Assembly: GCF_040702995.1 (NCBI RefSeq)
Contig: NZ_CP159992.1
Span: 3,745,501-3,809,500 of the forward strand
Length of the DNA stretch: 64,000 nt
DNA from: Paenibacillus sp. AN1007
Lineage (GTDB): Bacteria; Bacillota; Bacilli; Paenibacillales; Paenibacillaceae
Reading direction: 5' to 3'
Within the stretch, counting starts at the first letter, position 1. Each line of letters begins with the position of its first letter. Both the position numbers and the translations under genes were made by a program. Shown here piece by piece: positions 44,587 to 56,412 of this stretch. Under the pieces are notes generated by a model. The model saw nothing but the letters and a program-made list of their open reading frames with translations. It had not been told where the DNA came from and did no database searches.

Positions 44587-45708
44587 TCAGCTTTTCAGAG
44601 GTTCACCTGTCAGGAGTGAAGAAGCATCTGCCACGCCCTCCACACCTGTAATCATTACTGAAAGTTCAGTGGCAAGGTTTATTTCATATGGTGCAGCGAG
44701 CATCTGCCCTTCTGCATCCTTGAGAACACGAATCAGCGGCCGCTGCGGCACGCGCGGTTGAATCGCAGCAACAACGCCGACTTCCCCGGTGCTCAGCGTT
44801 ACGGATAGACCTACGGGATAGATCGCGACGCAGTCCCTGAACTTTTCAAGCATTCGCTGCTCATAAAGGGTCCCGGAACCTGTGTACAGCACTTCCACAG
44901 CTTGATGCGGCAATAAGGCTTGACGATAGACGCGGTTCGTCGTCATTGCATCGTAAGAATCTGCCAAAGCAATCCACTTTGCATATTCATGGATTTCACT
45001 GCCTTTCAAGCCGAAAGGATAACCGCTGCCATCAATTCGTTCATGATGCTGCAGTGCACAGTGTGCTGCAAGCAGAGGGATGCCGGGTTCATCCTTCAGA
45101 ATCCGGTGCCCGTATGTCGTATGCTGCTGTATAATCTTGAATTCTTCATCACTGAGGCGTGAAGGCTTATGTAGAATGTCGGAAGCAATCTGTGTTTTAC
45201 CAATGTCGTGCAGCAGTGCACCCAAACCAATCTCCATAAGCTGCTGACGTGTATAACCTGAGGCTACTCCAAGCACAAGGGTATATACGCAAACATTCAG
45301 CGAGTGATTGTACAGGTCAAAATCGCTGGAGTTCATGTCCATTAACATGATCATCGCTTCCTTTTGACTGCCGATGTCCTCCAGAATGCTGTTCATTACA
45401 CCACTAAGCGCTTTACCGAAGTGAGGGATCCGGTTTTTACTTTTCAGGCCGGACATATGTTGGAACTGCTGTTTGATCTCTACAAGCGCCCTTCGCTTCG
45501 TTTCTTCCTGGAGCATGTCAGGCACGACGATATCCTCTGTCGCCGCATCCTGAATATAAACATATCCAATCCCGAGTTCTTTCAATCGTCCGATCAATCT
45601 GCTTGTTAATTCTACATCCTCACTGAGTAAGACCAGACCTTCTTCACTAAAAATTCGTTTCCCCAGCTTCATGCCAGGCTGCAATAAGTTTATATGTACT
45701 AAACGCAC
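44587..45708 (-). CDS. HD-GYP domain protein 1 (probable c-di-GMP phosphodiesterase)
   Basis: 373-aa protein with a variable N-terminal region and a central HD-GYP domain: HSLNVCVYTLVLG, HDIGKTQIASDILHKP (metal-binding HD) and HHERIDGSGYP (GYP motif), near residues 130-240. HD-GYP domains hydrolyse c-di-GMP. Start ATG 45708. No signal peptide or membrane segment, so it is cytoplasmic. A second, similar HD-GYP gene lies at 48197-49243 on the other strand. The two differ in their N-terminal regions but show the same arrangement. Confidence 0.87.
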   Translation of the reverse strand: MRLVHINLLQPGMKLGKRIFSEEGLVLLSEDVELTSRLIGRLKELGIGYVYIQDAATEDIVVPDMLQEETKRRALVEIKQQFQHMSGLKSKNRIPHFGKALSGVMNSILEDIGSQKEAMIMLMDMNSSDFDLYNHSLNVCVYTLVLGVASGYTRQQLMEIGLGALLHDIGKTQIASDILHKPSRLSDEEFKIIQQHTTYGHRILKDEPGIPLLAAHCALQHHERIDGSGYPFGLKGSEIHEYAKWIALADSYDAMTTNRVYRQALLPHQAVEVLYTGSGTLYEQRMLEKFRDCVAIYPVGLSVTLSTGEVGVVAAIQPRVPQRPLIRVLKDAEGQMLAAPYEINLATELSVMITGVEGVADASSLLTGEPLKS

Positions 45709-45777
45709 AGCCTATCCTCTCCCGCTCCGTAGATGTAATGAACACTAGCCGCCGCATCAGCAGAAGGCAGTCCTGTT

Positions 45778-47208
45778 CTAGCTTTGAAACCAGCGAGCAT
45801 GCTGGCTCTCCTCCAGTGCACCTGGTCGTTTTAATTCCCGTTCCAGCAAATCACGTATAAATTCAGGAAGATAATATTGTATACTGTTTCCTTGGGCCAA
45901 GGAAGGATATCCCACATTAAACGTAAACATGTCAAGTGTTCCAACAACATATTCACGCTGTTCATCCATAGGAATTCCGTTTACGTAAATGGATTGTATT
46001 TTGTTATCCGCTGCCGCCAAGGGATCATAATGAACCTCCATTCCGTCCATACAGATCGTCCCGAGAATTCGCCCCCGAAACCCGAATCCTGTAATCGGTT
46101 TATGAATAAATTCTTCAAGTAATGACTGCTCCAGTGCTTCACGAATCTGCTGACCATTCAAGCATATTGTACAAGCATTTATCGGAGATGGACATAGGGA
46201 ATGTAACATTCCTTTGGTAATGTCTCCCTGCGGGAGGCCGCCAAGAAGCTGCCCCGCATTCACAAGTGCCAGTTCAGCCCCTGTAAACTGCCGGACTGCT
46301 TGTGCAAGCAGGTTGGCAAAAGGCGACTCCTGTTCGTAGTTGATGGGCAGCGTTCGATCCGTAATTACGGCTGTCTGATCCAGCGTTCTCTCCGCTTCTT
46401 TAAAATTTGTGGCAATCGCCAGGGACACCTGTTCTTCCAATAGGGTCTGCTGTACGGGCACACATCCACTGCTCACCAGCTTCACGGGTTCGGCTTCGCC
46501 TGCTCGTTCCAGCACTACCTTACCAAGCCATTGTCCGAACTTACCTGCTGCTCCAAGCACAGCTTGACCTATAACCAGAGGTTCCTCCAAGACATGATGG
46601 GTATGTCCGCCCAGAATAACATCTATACCGGCAATCTGTTCCGCCAGTCTTTTATCCGTTGATAGACCAAGATGAGATAAAATGACAATCACGTCCACTT
46701 GCTCACGCAGCATGTTAACCTGTTCTTTTAACGTCTCTACAGGGTCAGTCACTTCCCACCCCAGAAGTTCATAGAACGTATTAAATGGAGCGGTCGCTCC
46801 CAGGAGACCAATGCGGAAAGGTCCTTTTTCGATAATAATCGACGGTTTCATCCAGACAGGAGGGCGCCCTGTATCCTGTTCTACTACGTTGCCGCATACG
46901 ATTGGACAGAGCAGTCCGGAATAGGACTGTGCAAGCTGGGCCGGTGTAAACGTCAGCCCTTCATTATTGCCGATCGTAACGGCGTCATAACCTGTCAGAT
47001 TCATCACATCCACGTTGGCCATGCCGAGTGTACCTTCCGTCTCAACAGCCATTCGGTCCATATGGTCCCCGATATCAAGGACAAGCAGATGCCTTCCTTC
47101 AGCGCGTTCCTCATGAATCATGGCAGCGATGGCGCTCATGGAGCTGAAATGACTATGAATATCATTGGTGTGCAAAATGGTTAATGTTTGCTTCTCGCTG
47201 CTGTGCAT
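45778..47208 (-). CDS. yunD: Cytoplasmic metallophosphatase/5'-nucleotidase (YunD-like)
   Basis: 476-aa protein of the UshA/CpdB family. The dimetal phosphatase core has LHTNDIHSHF (motif I), VLDIGDHMDRMAVE (II), GNNEGLTFT (III), SHLGLSTDK and GGHTHH (V) within the first ~260 residues; the 5_nucleotid_C domain fills the rest. No N-terminal signal, unlike UshA, so it is probably intracellular and hydrolyses nucleotide or nucleotide-sugar phosphates. Start ATG 47208. It is divergent from the moaD-moaE gene. Confidence 0.87.
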   Translation of the reverse strand: MHSSEKQTLTILHTNDIHSHFSSMSAIAAMIHEERAEGRHLLVLDIGDHMDRMAVETEGTLGMANVDVMNLTGYDAVTIGNNEGLTFTPAQLAQSYSGLLCPIVCGNVVEQDTGRPPVWMKPSIIIEKGPFRIGLLGATAPFNTFYELLGWEVTDPVETLKEQVNMLREQVDVIVILSHLGLSTDKRLAEQIAGIDVILGGHTHHVLEEPLVIGQAVLGAAGKFGQWLGKVVLERAGEAEPVKLVSSGCVPVQQTLLEEQVSLAIATNFKEAERTLDQTAVITDRTLPINYEQESPFANLLAQAVRQFTGAELALVNAGQLLGGLPQGDITKGMLHSLCPSPINACTICLNGQQIREALEQSLLEEFIHKPITGFGFRGRILGTICMDGMEVHYDPLAAADNKIQSIYVNGIPMDEQREYVVGTLDMFTFNVGYPSLAQGNSIQYYLPEFIRDLLERELKRPGALEESQHARWFQS

Positions 47209-47326
47209 AACACTGCCTCCCTGCCGTTCATTAAACGTACATTCTTCTAATGGATAAGCATAACATTTTCTACGGCGTTATGATATATTTATAGGGTTTA
47301 GAGATCAAAAAGGAGAGATCCATTCC

Positions 47327-48070
47327 ATGAAATTTACAATTCAACTATTTGCAGGCATTGCCGAGCGTTTAAATACATCCCAACTGGATTTTGAGTGCAA
47401 TGGCGAGATGATTACGGCTTATGAGCTGAAAGAACAATTAGGACAGGCATATCCCGAGGCTGCTTCGCAGATTCGTTCCTCCTTCCTGGCAGTAAATCAA
47501 AAATACGCTCCTGCCGATACTATACTTAAGGCCGATGATGAACTCGCCTTGATTCCTCCTGTATCCGGAGGAGATGGTACTTCTAACCAGAATCAAGATC
47601 AGCAGCCGCATACACAGGAACACCGCACGGAAGACGGCCTGTTTATGATTACGGATGCGCCTCTGTCTGTTGAGGAAGTCACCAATCGGGTGATTACTGC
47701 CAACCATGGCGCCGCACTCACTTTTGTAGGGACGACTCGTGAAATGACGGGCGAGCAGCGCACTGTACATCTGGAATACGAAGCATATGTTCCTATGGCT
47801 CTTTCCCATATGGCTGCGATTGGTACGGAAATTGCAGCACGCTGGCCAGGTGTAATCTGTGCGATCAGTCATCGTATTGGCAAAGTTGACGTGGCAGAGA
47901 TCAGCGTGGTGATCGCCGTATCCTCCCCTCACCGCAGCGACTGTTACGATGCAAGCCGTTATGCTATTGAAAGACTTAAACAAACGGTACCGATCTGGAA
48001 AAAAGAAATTTGGGAAGACGGTTCAGAATGGAAGGGACATCAATTAGGACCCTGGAACCCCATGGAATAG
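47327..48070 (+). CDS. Fused molybdopterin synthase MoaD-MoaE
   Basis: 247 aa in one open frame. Residues 1-82 form the ubiquitin-like MoaD, ending in IPPVSGG (Gly81-Gly82); a linker (about 83-104, Asn/Gln/His-rich) follows; residues ~105-247 form MoaE, with FVGTTREMTGEQ, YEAYVPMA, HRIGKVDVAEISVVIAVSSPHR and KKEIWEDGSEWKGHQ. MPT synthase makes molybdopterin from precursor Z; MoaD needs a free C-terminal Gly to carry sulfur, so cleavage after Gly82 would be needed. A Mycobacterium tuberculosis fusion, MoaX, is processed. ATG 47327 follows AAAGGAGAG. Confidence 0.92.
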   Translation: MKFTIQLFAGIAERLNTSQLDFECNGEMITAYELKEQLGQAYPEAASQIRSSFLAVNQKYAPADTILKADDELALIPPVSGGDGTSNQNQDQQPHTQEHRTEDGLFMITDAPLSVEEVTNRVITANHGAALTFVGTTREMTGEQRTVHLEYEAYVPMALSHMAAIGTEIAARWPGVICAISHRIGKVDVAEISVVIAVSSPHRSDCYDASRYAIERLKQTVPIWKKEIWEDGSEWKGHQLGPWNPME

Positions 48071-48142
48071 AAAAAAATGAGTCTATACGCTGTTTACATG
48101 AACCTTTAAACAGTAAATAAGTCGTTGTCAACCCATTTTTTT
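48069..48142 (+). terminator. Nested hairpin after moaD-moaE
   Basis: An inner stem CTGTTTA / TAAACAG lies within an outer AAAAAAATG / CATTTTTTT repeat that ends in seven T. It could terminate moaDE. It reaches to the promoter region of the HD-GYP gene that follows. Confidence 0.5.
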
Positions 48143-48196
48143 CTTGTTATTATAATGATATGTGTCGATATTAGTCGAGGAAAAGGTGGTTTATAC

Positions 48197-49243
48197 GTGA
48201 GAGTGCATGTTACAGATCTTAGACCCGGCGACCTGCTAAAAAACGATATCTACAATTCTTCAGGTCTCCACATGCTGATGAAAGGTTCCGTTCTCAGTGA
48301 AGATGACATATCCAAACTGCTGCAGCATGGAATTGATTTCGCAGATGTAGAACATACATCTAACCTTCACTCTGATGAACAAAACTTGCCTTCCGATCAG
48401 ACCCGTCTGTTAACCAATCTGTTTAACGACACGATCAAAGGCACGGAATCCCTGTTCCAACAAGCCATTGAGAAGGGATTTATTGATGAATCACAGGTTG
48501 ATGAAATTTTAGGCACCCTGACGGGTCAGCTTGAAAAACAAAAAGATGTTGTCTCTCTCCTGCTTATGCTTGATGGAGATAGCGACTATACGTACAATCA
48601 TTCTTTACAAGTCGGCATGCTCGCTTTTTATATTGCTGGCTGGATGGGCTATGACCCGGAAGAGTGTCTTACGGTAGCCAAAGCGGGGTATCTTCATGAT
48701 ATCGGAAAGTCCAAGATTCCTTCTGAAATCTTACATAAACCAGGCAAACTAACGACCGAAGAATTCGCAGAAATGAAAAAACATACCTTTTACGGTTATG
48801 ATATTATCAAAGCTTCTACACAGGACGAAATTTTGGCATTGGTTGCCCTCCAGCATCATGAACGCGAGGATGGGAGTGGTTATCCGCATGGATTGAAGAG
48901 GGAAGAAATTCATCCCTATGCTCGCATCACTGCCGTAGCTGACGTGTACAGTGCCATGACAACGAATCGGGTCTACCAAACCAAGCAGGAGCTGATCTCT
49001 GTACTGTGCGAGCTCTACAGTCTCAGTTTTGGTCAATTGAATGGTGAAGCAACTCAGGAGCTGATCAAACATATGCTTCCGAATTTTATCGGCAAAAGGG
49101 TACTTCTCACAACAGGACAGACGGGTGTCATTGTTATGAATAACCCCGCCGACTATTTCCGCCCACTCGTTCAGACCTCTACAGCCTTTATCGATTTAGC
49201 GAAAGAAAGAGACGTGGCTATTGTTGAAATCTACGTTCAATAA
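48197..49243 (+). CDS. HD-GYP domain protein 2 (probable c-di-GMP phosphodiesterase)
   Basis: 348-aa protein related to HD-GYP protein 1. A short N-terminal domain (about 1-70, MRVHVTDLRPGDLLKNDIYN...) is followed by the HD-GYP catalytic domain: HSLQVGMLAFYIAGW, GYLHDIGKSKIPSEILHKPG, HHEREDGSGYPHGL and AMTTNRVYQT. It should degrade c-di-GMP. The start is GTG at 48197, 8 bp after AAGGTGG; the open frame extends 24 codons upstream through a promoter-like region. The two HD-GYP genes flank yunD and moaDE, pointing in opposite directions. Confidence 0.87.
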   Translation: MRVHVTDLRPGDLLKNDIYNSSGLHMLMKGSVLSEDDISKLLQHGIDFADVEHTSNLHSDEQNLPSDQTRLLTNLFNDTIKGTESLFQQAIEKGFIDESQVDEILGTLTGQLEKQKDVVSLLLMLDGDSDYTYNHSLQVGMLAFYIAGWMGYDPEECLTVAKAGYLHDIGKSKIPSEILHKPGKLTTEEFAEMKKHTFYGYDIIKASTQDEILALVALQHHEREDGSGYPHGLKREEIHPYARITAVADVYSAMTTNRVYQTKQELISVLCELYSLSFGQLNGEATQELIKHMLPNFIGKRVLLTTGQTGVIVMNNPADYFRPLVQTSTAFIDLAKERDVAIVEIYVQ

Positions 49244-49275
49244 GCCGCAGCATCCGATTAAATTACCATTATTAA

Positions 49276-49309
49276 AAGGGAAGCTCACCGGAGCTTCCCT
49301 TCGTTTTTT
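49276..49309. terminator. Terminator shared by HD-GYP 2 and YjcZ-type gene
   Basis: Perfect 11-bp stem AAGGGAAGCTC / GAGCTTCCCTT (49276-49286, 49291-49301) with a 4-nt loop and a T-run at 49304-49309; lies between the two convergent genes. Confidence 0.9.
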
Positions 49310-49331
49310 AAGTGTTATTTTGTCGGTCGTG

Positions 49332-49472
49332 TTATACGCAGAATGCTTTTGTGATGATTACCAACAGGATGAACAGTACCAAGATCGCGCCAACGGATGT
49401 ACATGGATTGTATCCACCTACACCGCCTACGTTACCAACATTGCCCCCACAGCCATATCCTACTTCGCTCAT
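49332..49472 (-). CDS. YjcZ-family sporulation peptide, 46 aa
   Basis: Found by reading the minus strand from ATG at 49472, with GAGGAGG 8 bp upstream. The peptide begins MSEVGYGCGGNVGNVGGVGG, then a single hydrophobic segment (SVGAILVLFILLVIITKAF) and stops at TAA (49332-49334). A Gly/Cys-rich N-terminus plus one hydrophobic C-terminal helix is the pattern of the short YjcZ/sporulation peptide family, abundant in Bacillus and Paenibacillus spores. Too short for most ORF callers. A SigK-like promoter (CATATGTTA) lies upstream. Function unknown. Confidence 0.85.
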   Translation of the reverse strand: MSEVGYGCGGNVGNVGGVGGYNPCTSVGAILVLFILLVIITKAFCV

Positions 49473-49502
49473 GTGATTGCCTCCTCTTTATCAGGTATAC
49501 CC

Positions 49503-49528
49503 TAACATATGATGCTTCTCCCCTCGGT
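49503..49528 (-). promoter_or_regulatory. Possible SigK promoter of the YjcZ-type gene
   Basis: Minus strand: AC (at 49527-49528), 15 bp, CATATGTTA (49503-49511). The -10 is a perfect CATANNNTA match; the spacing is 1-2 bp shorter than the usual 16-17. It is about 30 bp upstream of the peptide start. Confidence 0.5.
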
Positions 49529-49562
49529 GAACCGGGCGAAACGGCAATCTTCCGGATTTGGT

Positions 49563-50273
49563 TCACAGCCCATCTAACTTTTTCCCCGTTTCCTTCCGAT
49601 GCATGATTACAAGTATTCTCCAAAAGTCATAACTCCCTGTGTCATCCTCAATAAAGGGACGATAATAGGCCAGTGCCTCCTGAGCCCACACAGGGCAGCT
49701 CATATTAGTCAAACGCTTCTGTTCCTGAATCCATTTTCCTTGAAGCTGCAGTGTTTTCTGCATCAGCGTAAACAGCTCTTTTTCCTCATTTGTCATCGGC
49801 GTTCCCTCCTCTTCCTGAGAGATCATTCCGTATTCTTTTAACAAGTATGCTCCTGGTTCAACAACTCCATGTTCACTTGCCGTGTATCCATAGGAAGGTG
49901 AACTTGTTTTGCGAATCTCATAATGTACATGCGGACCTGTGCTCTGCCCAGTACTGCCCTGGTAACCGATAAGGTCGCCTCGCTTCACCTTCTGACCAAT
50001 GCGAACAGCAATACGAGAAAGATGACCATAACAATGCAGGTATCCACGATGATCTTCCATAGCGACGGTAAGCCCATATCCTCCAAAACCGGAGCCTGTG
50101 CGTCCTTCTGCCGCAAAACGTACCGTTCCTTCAAGAAATGCGTATACGGGACCATTCCAAGGCTCTGTGACCAGGTCTACACCTCGATGAAACGTTTGGC
50201 CTCCATGTATAGGATGGATTCGATAACCGAATGAACTTGTAATCCGATACCCTTCGAAAGGGTTTGCATTCAT
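49563..50273 (-). CDS. M23 family metallopeptidase without signal peptide
   Basis: 236-aa protein. A LytM/M23 domain (about 1-155) has the zinc ligands in TFHRGVDLV and HVHYEI, and GYRIHPIHGG; it should cleave peptidoglycan peptides. There is no signal sequence: the protein begins MNANPFEGYRITSSFGYRIH. A helical C-terminal part (about 170-236) contains CPVWAQEALAYYRPFIEDD. This layout recalls phage-type endolysins or sporulation hydrolases. Start ATG 50273 has AAAAGGATG upstream. A longer frame reaches 50408 but is not convincing. Confidence 0.8.
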   Translation of the reverse strand: MNANPFEGYRITSSFGYRIHPIHGGQTFHRGVDLVTEPWNGPVYAFLEGTVRFAAEGRTGSGFGGYGLTVAMEDHRGYLHCYGHLSRIAVRIGQKVKRGDLIGYQGSTGQSTGPHVHYEIRKTSSPSYGYTASEHGVVEPGAYLLKEYGMISQEEEGTPMTNEEKELFTLMQKTLQLQGKWIQEQKRLTNMSCPVWAQEALAYYRPFIEDDTGSYDFWRILVIMHRKETGKKLDGL

Positions 50274-50485
50274 AGCATCACATCCTTTTTCTATTATAAA
50301 ATGCTCAACTCTATGAATTGGCTTGTGCGTTTCGTCAGATTGGAGCAAAAAGAGCACCCCTCGGAATACGATCGTACGATAACCTTTCGGTTTCAATAAT
50401 CGTTTCAAGCGGTGCGGCTACTTATATGATTTATGCTCTATTTGAAAAAATACAGAATGAAAATACGTAAAACTACATTACCTAC

Positions 50486-51841
50486 TTACTCAGCATGGAT
50501 TGGCTTATACACGACACCAAGCTGATCTAATTCCTGTCCTGCTCTTCCGTAAAAACCGGCAATGTACCAGCCCGCAGGCGCTTCCAGCTGCATCTGGTCT
50601 GATGTCCTCTGACCACCTGCAATTTGTTGACCCAGGTTGGTCGTTAACTCTACATAGAAGATGCGTTTATCTCCATTTCTCGTCCCCTGAGCAATCGTCA
50701 TGTGTGTCAGGTATTCCCCATGAGCCAGGTTTAAGGCAGCCGCACTGGCACTGCCTCCGTGGCTCAAGGTTGTGCCGTCTCTATATGCCACTGTGATACC
50801 GTCCACGCGGTTACCTGTATTGATTACGATGGAACTAGGCTCGGCATCAGGAATATGATTCAAATCGTTAAAGCCTGTACCTCCAGACCCGCCTATCGAC
50901 GAACTCAGCTGATATTGCGAAGATGTGCTGTACACTAGTGATGCTGTAATCGGATAATGATCCGATAACTGATTTCCTTTAGAATCAACAAAGACTTGGT
51001 CTTCCAGACGATAGCTCTGAGCATGAAGGGAAAGTGCACTGCTTCCGCGATACAAAATTTTATCTACAACCTCGTAATTCGGGCCGTTTTTATTCGTACC
51101 ATCCATAAGAGCGTCTCCGTCAGCAGGGATATTTCCCCCACGAATAAGGTCAATCCATGGATCTCTCAATCCATTTTCAGACATAAGCAGCTCAATATTG
51201 TCGGAAGCACGGGTGTACCTTGTATTTGTATCCCCCATAACGATGACCGCATTACCGTCCGAATGCTCTTTGATGTAGTTGGAGAGCTGCCGGATGTTAT
51301 CGCGTCTTGCCTCAAGCGAATTAGCATCACCGCCAGCATCTGCATGCAGGTTGTATACATCGACTTTTACGCCTGGTGCAATCTCGTACACTGACGCTGT
51401 AAAACCCTTTGGTGTCAATTCATCATTACCATTATCAAAGAAACCCGAACGCTTATTCCAGGTCACACGTTTCAAATCACGGAAGGGATACCGGGATAAA
51501 CTGTTGAGTCCGCTTCCAAAACCTGCAGGCCCACTGGTTTGGGTCAGGTAGGGCAGCGATACCTGCGAGATCAGTTCATTATGATAATTAAAATCTTCCT
51601 GTACGTTAATAATGTCATAGTTATTGAGTTTGGGAGAAATCTGAACGGTGTATTCTTGAGGTTTGGAACTGGATACAAGGCTCGGAAGACCACCCACATT
51701 ATAACTTAGTACCTTGAATGAACCCGTTACTACTCCACTTTCTTCTGCCTGTACCTTTGGTGATCCTGCCTGAAAACCCGTCAAGATTACAGCAGCAGTT
51801 AAAAGCAGGGCTGCCCCCTGTTTTATCCAATTCCTTTTCAA
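50486..51841 (-). CDS. Secreted endonuclease/exonuclease/phosphatase (EEP) family protein with jacalin-like C-terminus
   Basis: 451 aa. Signal peptide (about 1-32, hydrophobic core LLLTAAVILTGFQA, AEE after cleavage site VQA). EEP domain (about 40-310) has the metal Glu in INVQEDF, NLHADAGGD, MGDTNTRY and DHYPI, consistent with sphingomyelinase or DNase-type phosphodiesterase. A Gly-rich hinge (GGSGGTGFNDLN, about 327) leads to a jacalin-like lectin domain (about 335-451). A secreted phosphodiesterase aimed at a glycan-bearing or lipid substrate is implied; which one is open. ATG at 51841. Confidence 0.83.
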   Translation of the reverse strand: MKRNWIKQGAALLLTAAVILTGFQAGSPKVQAEESGVVTGSFKVLSYNVGGLPSLVSSSKPQEYTVQISPKLNNYDIINVQEDFNYHNELISQVSLPYLTQTSGPAGFGSGLNSLSRYPFRDLKRVTWNKRSGFFDNGNDELTPKGFTASVYEIAPGVKVDVYNLHADAGGDANSLEARRDNIRQLSNYIKEHSDGNAVIVMGDTNTRYTRASDNIELLMSENGLRDPWIDLIRGGNIPADGDALMDGTNKNGPNYEVVDKILYRGSSALSLHAQSYRLEDQVFVDSKGNQLSDHYPITASLVYSTSSQYQLSSSIGGSGGTGFNDLNHIPDAEPSSIVINTGNRVDGITVAYRDGTTLSHGGSASAAALNLAHGEYLTHMTIAQGTRNGDKRIFYVELTTNLGQQIAGGQRTSDQMQLEAPAGWYIAGFYGRAGQELDQLGVVYKPIHAE

Positions 51842-51903
51842 TCATCTCACTCCTTCTATGCATATTCCTTTGCATTTAGTATAACTTTTGTTTAGATGGG
51901 TAT

Positions 51904-51959
51904 AAAAAAACACCTCATAGACAGACATTGTTCTAAAGTCTGTTCTAAGAGGTGTTTTA
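51904..51959 (-). terminator. Intrinsic terminator of the suf operon
   Basis: Minus-strand hairpin AAACACCTCTTAGAACAGAC / GTCTGTCTATGAGGTGTTT, interrupted once in the stem, followed by a T-run of seven. It lies 70 bp after the sufB stop. Confidence 0.85.
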
Positions 51960-52027
51960 GTGAAAAGGCTGGGTCTGTCACAGAGCTTCTGCTGCAGTAC
52001 CCAGCTTATTGTAGAAGGCTGTATCGC

Positions 52028-53425
52028 TTAACCGATGGAGCCTTCCATTTCGAATTTAATCAATCTATTCATCTCAACTGCGTACTCCATTGGCAATTCT
52101 TTTGTGAACGGCTCGATGAAGCCCATGATGATCATCTGTGTTGCTTCCGCTTCGGTCAGACCACGGCTCATCAGGTAGAAGAGCTGATCCTCGGATACTT
52201 TGGATACCGTTGCCTCATGCTCCAGCATGATGTTATCATTCATGATTTCGTTGTATGGGATTGTATCCGATGTGGACTCATTATCGAGAATGAGTGTGTC
52301 ACATTTGATGTTGGATTTCGCGCCCTCAGCTTGACGTCCAAAGGAAGCCAGACCACGGTACGTTACTTTCCCTCCATGTTTACTGATCGACTTGGATACA
52401 ATCGTGGAAGTTGTATCCGGAGCAAGGTGAATCATTTTGGCGCCTGCATCCTGGTGCTGGTTTTTACCTGCAACAGCGATCGACAGAACGGAACCTTTAG
52501 CTCCACGGCCTTTCAGTACAACCGCAGGATATTTCATCGTCAGTTTGGAACCGATGTTACCATCAACCCATTCCATCGTTGCGTTCTCTTCAGCAACCGC
52601 ACGTTTGGTAACGAGGTTGTAGATGTTCGGTGCCCAGTTTTGGATCGTTGTGTAACGAACGCGCGCATTTTTCTTACAGATGATCTCAACTACCGCACTG
52701 TGCAGGGAGTTTGTGCTGTAAATCGGTGCAGTACAGCCCTCTACATAGTGAACGAAGCTGTCTTCGTCTGCAATAATCAATGTACGTTCGAATTGACCCA
52801 TGTTTTCAGAGTTAATCCGGAAGTAAGCTTGCAGAGGCACTTCACATTTTACGCCTTTTGGTACGTAGATGAAGCTTCCTCCAGACCATACCGCACTGTT
52901 CAGCGCAGCAAATTTGTTATCTGCTGGCGGAATAACGGTAGCGAAATATTCACGCAGGATTTCCGGATGCTCTCTCAGTGCCGTATCGGTATCCATAAAG
53001 ATTACGCCTTGGTCTTCCAGTTCCTTTTGCATGTTGTGATATACAACCTCGGACTCATACTGAGCCGATACCCCTGCCAGGAACTTTTGTTCTGCTTCCG
53101 GAATACCCAGTTTATCAAATGTTTCTTTAATTTCGGAAGGAACCTCTTCCCATGTTTTCCCCTGCTTTTCGGAAGGACGAACATAGTACTGAATATCGTT
53201 GAAATCCAGCTCATCCAGGTCGCCGCCCCATTTAGGCATAGCCATCTTCTCAAACTGTTTCAAAGATTTCAAACGGAATTCCAACATCCACTCCGGTTCG
53301 TTCTTAATCCGGGAAATTTCAGTAACAACTTCTGCCGTCAGACCTTTACCGGTTTGAAAGATGGATTTATGCTCATCGCGAAAACCATATTTATACTCTT
53401 CCATTTCTGGTGCTTTTTTAGCCAT
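52028..53425 (-). CDS. sufB: Fe-S cluster assembly protein SufB
   Basis: 465-aa scaffold subunit of the SufBCD complex, which builds Fe-S clusters in the cytoplasm. Highly conserved features: [22 protein letters not shown] (near residue 215-240), the beta-helix core and the C-terminal [21 protein letters not shown] and EFEMEGSIG. Length as in B. subtilis SufB. It is the last gene of sufCDSUB, 20 bp after sufU. ATG at 53425, AGGGAGG upstream. Confidence 0.97.
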   Translation of the reverse strand: MAKKAPEMEEYKYGFRDEHKSIFQTGKGLTAEVVTEISRIKNEPEWMLEFRLKSLKQFEKMAMPKWGGDLDELDFNDIQYYVRPSEKQGKTWEEVPSEIKETFDKLGIPEAEQKFLAGVSAQYESEVVYHNMQKELEDQGVIFMDTDTALREHPEILREYFATVIPPADNKFAALNSAVWSGGSFIYVPKGVKCEVPLQAYFRINSENMGQFERTLIIADEDSFVHYVEGCTAPIYSTNSLHSAVVEIICKKNARVRYTTIQNWAPNIYNLVTKRAVAEENATMEWVDGNIGSKLTMKYPAVVLKGRGAKGSVLSIAVAGKNQHQDAGAKMIHLAPDTTSTIVSKSISKHGGKVTYRGLASFGRQAEGAKSNIKCDTLILDNESTSDTIPYNEIMNDNIMLEHEATVSKVSEDQLFYLMSRGLTEAEATQMIIMGFIEPFTKELPMEYAVEMNRLIKFEMEGSIG

Positions 53426-53445
53426 CTTACTCGACCTCCCTATCG

Positions 53446-56388
<2,943 letters not shown>

Positions 56389-56412
56389 CTATTACCCTCC
56401 TCCGTTTTGTCT

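Noticed and set aside
48125-48156. TTGTCA...TATAAT as promoter of HD-GYP gene 2
   Set aside because: 20-bp spacing is too long for a standard SigA promoter.
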